Program-made: the position numbers and the translations under genes
The notes under the pieces: model-generated
Database searches by the model: none
What the model saw: only the letters and a program-made list of their open reading frames with translations
What the model was told of the DNA's origin: nothing
Shown: positions 6,266-7,565 of the stretch, piece after piece
Position numbering within the stretch: position 1 is the first letter of the stretch
Layout: the number at the start of each line of letters is the position of its first letter
Assembly: GCA_964415245.1 (NCBI GenBank)
Contig: CAYQAJ010000248.1
Coordinates: forward strand, 1 to 7,565
Length of the DNA: 7,565 nt
From: CAYQAJ01 sp964415245
Lineage (GTDB): Bacteria > Planctomycetota > Planctomycetia > Pirellulales > Pirellulaceae
Reading direction: 5' to 3'

Positions 6266-6351
6266 AAATGACCAATGATCAAATCCAAATGACCAATGCC
6301 GGAGCGCGTTGCAAGCGAAATTGGTCATTTGGATTTGATCATTGGTCATTT
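6266..6351. repeat. Perfect 32-bp inverted repeat between convergent genes
   Basis: Positions 6266-6297 are the exact reverse complement of 6320-6351, around a 22-nt loop (6298-6319). Each arm contains two copies of AATGACCAA/TTGGTCATT. The repeat lies 7 bp after the SDR stop and 42 bp before the CBS gene stop, so transcripts arriving from either side would fold into a long hairpin. That could end or stabilise both messages. Unlike a typical intrinsic terminator the stem is AT-rich and its loop GC-rich. The related sequence at 4160-4190 argues that it is a mobile or dispersed repeat in origin, possibly reused as a bidirectional terminator. Confidence 0.9.
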
Positions 6352-6393
6352 GCTCGACACTCGGCGTCGACTGCGAGAACGGTCGGGAGACTC

Positions 6394-6921
6394 TTACGCC
6401 TTGTCCGCCGTGGTCATTTTCTCGGTCAGATAGCGCAGAATGTCGCGCACCGAGATGATGCCGGTCGGGTGCCCTTCGTCGTCGACGATGGGTAGGTGCC
6501 GATAACCTCCCAGGTCCATGCGGTGCACGGCGAAGGCGATTTTCGCCCCGATGTCGAGGGCTTCGGGCGAGGTGGTCATGAACTCGGAGACGGGGCGGTC
6601 GACCATTTCCGCAAAGTCGACATTGAGCTTCACCAACGCGTCGCGCTCGGTGAAAATGCCGACCAGACTACCCGAGTCGACTACAATGGCGCAGCCGATT
6701 CCGTGGTCAAACAGCATCCGCAGCACGTCCCCCACCGGCGTTTCGGATTCCACGGTCAGCGGCGCCTTGGGCGAAAGCGCCGACATGCGATCCTTGAGCA
6801 AGCTGCGTTCGACGGCCGTCGCCGGTGTCGGCAGGTGCATATCGCTCAGCGGCTGGCCGCACTGTTCGCACACGTCGGCCCCCTCGATATTCTCCGCTTC
6901 GCAAAAGGGGCATTCAATCAT
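6394..6921 (-). CDS. Zinc-ribbon and CBS-pair protein
   Basis: This 175-residue cytoplasmic protein has two parts. Residues 4-21 form a small zinc ribbon, with cysteine pairs C4-P-F-C7 and C18-E-Q-C21. Residues about 46-168 are a tandem CBS (Bateman) pair: the first repeat ends GIFTERD (88-94) and the second GIISVRD (154-160), with HLPIVDD between. CBS pairs typically bind adenine nucleotides such as AMP, ATP or SAM and regulate partner proteins. The zinc ribbon probably mediates protein or nucleic-acid contact. No enzyme domain is attached. The ATG at 6921 was chosen because it overlaps the stop of the ferredoxin oxidoreductase beta gene as ATGA; an ATG at 6933 would add four residues. Its place right behind that gene suggests that it senses energy charge for the same pathway, which is inference. 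Confidence 0.88.
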   Translation of the reverse strand: MIECPFCEAENIEGADVCEQCGQPLSDMHLPTPATAVERSLLKDRMSALSPKAPLTVESETPVGDVLRMLFDHGIGCAIVVDSGSLVGIFTERDALVKLNVDFAEMVDRPVSEFMTTSPEALDIGAKIAFAVHRMDLGGYRHLPIVDDEGHPTGIISVRDILRYLTEKMTTADKA

Positions 6922-7565
6922 GACACGGTCCACGTTTCGCCGGACTGAAACAACTTCGTGAAATCGCCATTGCCGCGCTTCTCACGCGCCACTTCGATCT
7001 GCTTGTTCAACTCCGTATCGTACATCGGATGCTCGACGGCCCGGAACACCCCGATCGGCTCGGGAAACTCGGGGTTTCGCATGCGGCTGAGCAAGTAGGC
7101 CAGGCTGGGCTCGGTGGCTTTCTCGTCGTGGAACAGAAGATCGTCTTCCGTGATGCCCTTGCCGAGCTGAACGACCTCGGGCTCCATGCCATGGAGACGA
7201 ATTCCCTTGTTGCGGTCCTTGCCGAAGACCAGCGGCTTTCCGTGTACGAGCTCGACGACGGTATCGGCCTTCGTCGCGCGATTGGTGGCGTATTCCCAGG
7301 CACCGTCGTTGAACACGTTGCAGTTCTGGTAGACCTCAACGAACGCGGTCCCCTTGTGCTCGGCGGCCCGCTTCAGCACGTCGCCCAGGTGCTTGATGTT
7401 CACGTCGATGCTGCGGGCGACGAAGGTAGCTTCGCATCCGATGGCGATCGACAGCGGATGCAAGGGGTTGTCGATGGCCCCCATGGGCGTGCTCTTCGTC
7501 ACTTTGCCCAAGGGCGACGTGGGCGAATACTGCCCCTTGGTAAGCCCGTAGATGCGATTGTTGAA
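6918..7565 (-). CDS. korB: 2-oxoacid:ferredoxin oxidoreductase beta subunit, 5' end outside the window
   Basis: The last 215 residues of the thiamine-diphosphate-binding beta subunit are present. These enzymes oxidatively decarboxylate 2-oxoacids (2-oxoglutarate or pyruvate) to acyl-CoA and CO2, reducing ferredoxin, in the cytoplasm. At the window edge the protein reads NNRIYGLTKGQYSPTSP, the conserved stretch after the cofactor motif. Next come TKSTPMG, then GCEATFVARS and AFVEVYQNCNVFND, and finally the C-terminal GETWTV. The pattern and length best fit the two-subunit KorAB type, so 2-oxoglutarate is the likely substrate, though pyruvate enzymes of the same build cannot be excluded. The G-D-G...N cofactor motif, and presumably the alpha subunit gene, lie beyond the right edge. 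The frame is open without a stop to position 7565; an apparent start at 7511 is a TTG inside the conserved core. The stop overlaps the start of the CBS gene by 4 bp. Confidence 0.93.
   Translation of the reverse strand, partial: FNNRIYGLTKGQYSPTSPLGKVTKSTPMGAIDNPLHPLSIAIGCEATFVARSIDVNIKHLGDVLKRAAEHKGTAFVEVYQNCNVFNDGAWEYATNRATKADTVVELVHGKPLVFGKDRNKGIRLHGMEPEVVQLGKGITEDDLLFHDEKATEPSLAYLLSRMRNPEFPEPIGVFRAVEHPMYDTELNKQIEVAREKRGNGDFTKLFQSGETWTVS

Noticed and set aside
5542..6288. Minus-strand open frame of 248 codons and a plus-strand frame at 5307-6278, both across the SDR gene
   Set aside because: Both are shadows. The SDR frame has the complete catalytic and cofactor motifs.
7354..7551. Small plus-strand frame of 65 codons
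   Set aside because: Antisense to the conserved core of the oxidoreductase beta subunit, with no own signal.

Overview
The window is GC-rich, densely packed bacterial chromosome, most likely from a planctomycete of the Pirellulales type. That is an inference from three things: the protein-family combination (RDD, SpoIIM, a multi-pass membrane protein, DUF4129 and DUF4350 in one run), weak or absent Shine-Dalgarno sequences, and gaps filled with short degenerate repeats. No rRNA, tRNA, CRISPR array or transposase gene is visible.

Left part (83-5194, minus strand, read right to left): an RDD-family membrane protein with a soluble C-terminal extension; after a 139-bp gap a SpoIIM-family protein; then an unrecognised multi-pass membrane protein; a DUF4129 protein; and a DUF4350 protein. 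The last four genes overlap by 11, 4 and 4 bp and are clearly co-translated. These are the membrane components of the widespread MoxR/DUF58-associated cassette. A MoxR AAA+ ATPase and a DUF58 (VWA-like) protein would be expected beyond the left edge, but neither is in the window. The cassette is thought to be an envelope-associated assembly or chaperone-like system; its biochemical role is not established.

Middle (5195-6258): a 332-bp divergent intergenic region without a gene holds a 14-bp-period GGGACTGG array, a 10-bp-period block and two hairpins. It is followed by a plus-strand short-chain dehydrogenase/reductase.

Right part (6259-7565): between convergent genes lies a perfect 32-bp inverted repeat with a 22-nt loop. 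One arm is about 90 percent identical to a sequence in the gap at 4160-4190, so the two belong to one repeat family. Then, on the minus strand, the beta subunit of a 2-oxoacid:ferredoxin oxidoreductase (cut by the right edge) is coupled by a 4-bp ATGA overlap to a small zinc-ribbon/CBS-pair protein. That link suggests a nucleotide-sensing partner for central carbon metabolism.

Nothing here is a clearly unprecedented system. The best leads are the membrane cassette with its unnamed component and RDD extension, the zinc-ribbon/CBS protein tied to the ferredoxin oxidoreductase, and the intergenic repeat families.
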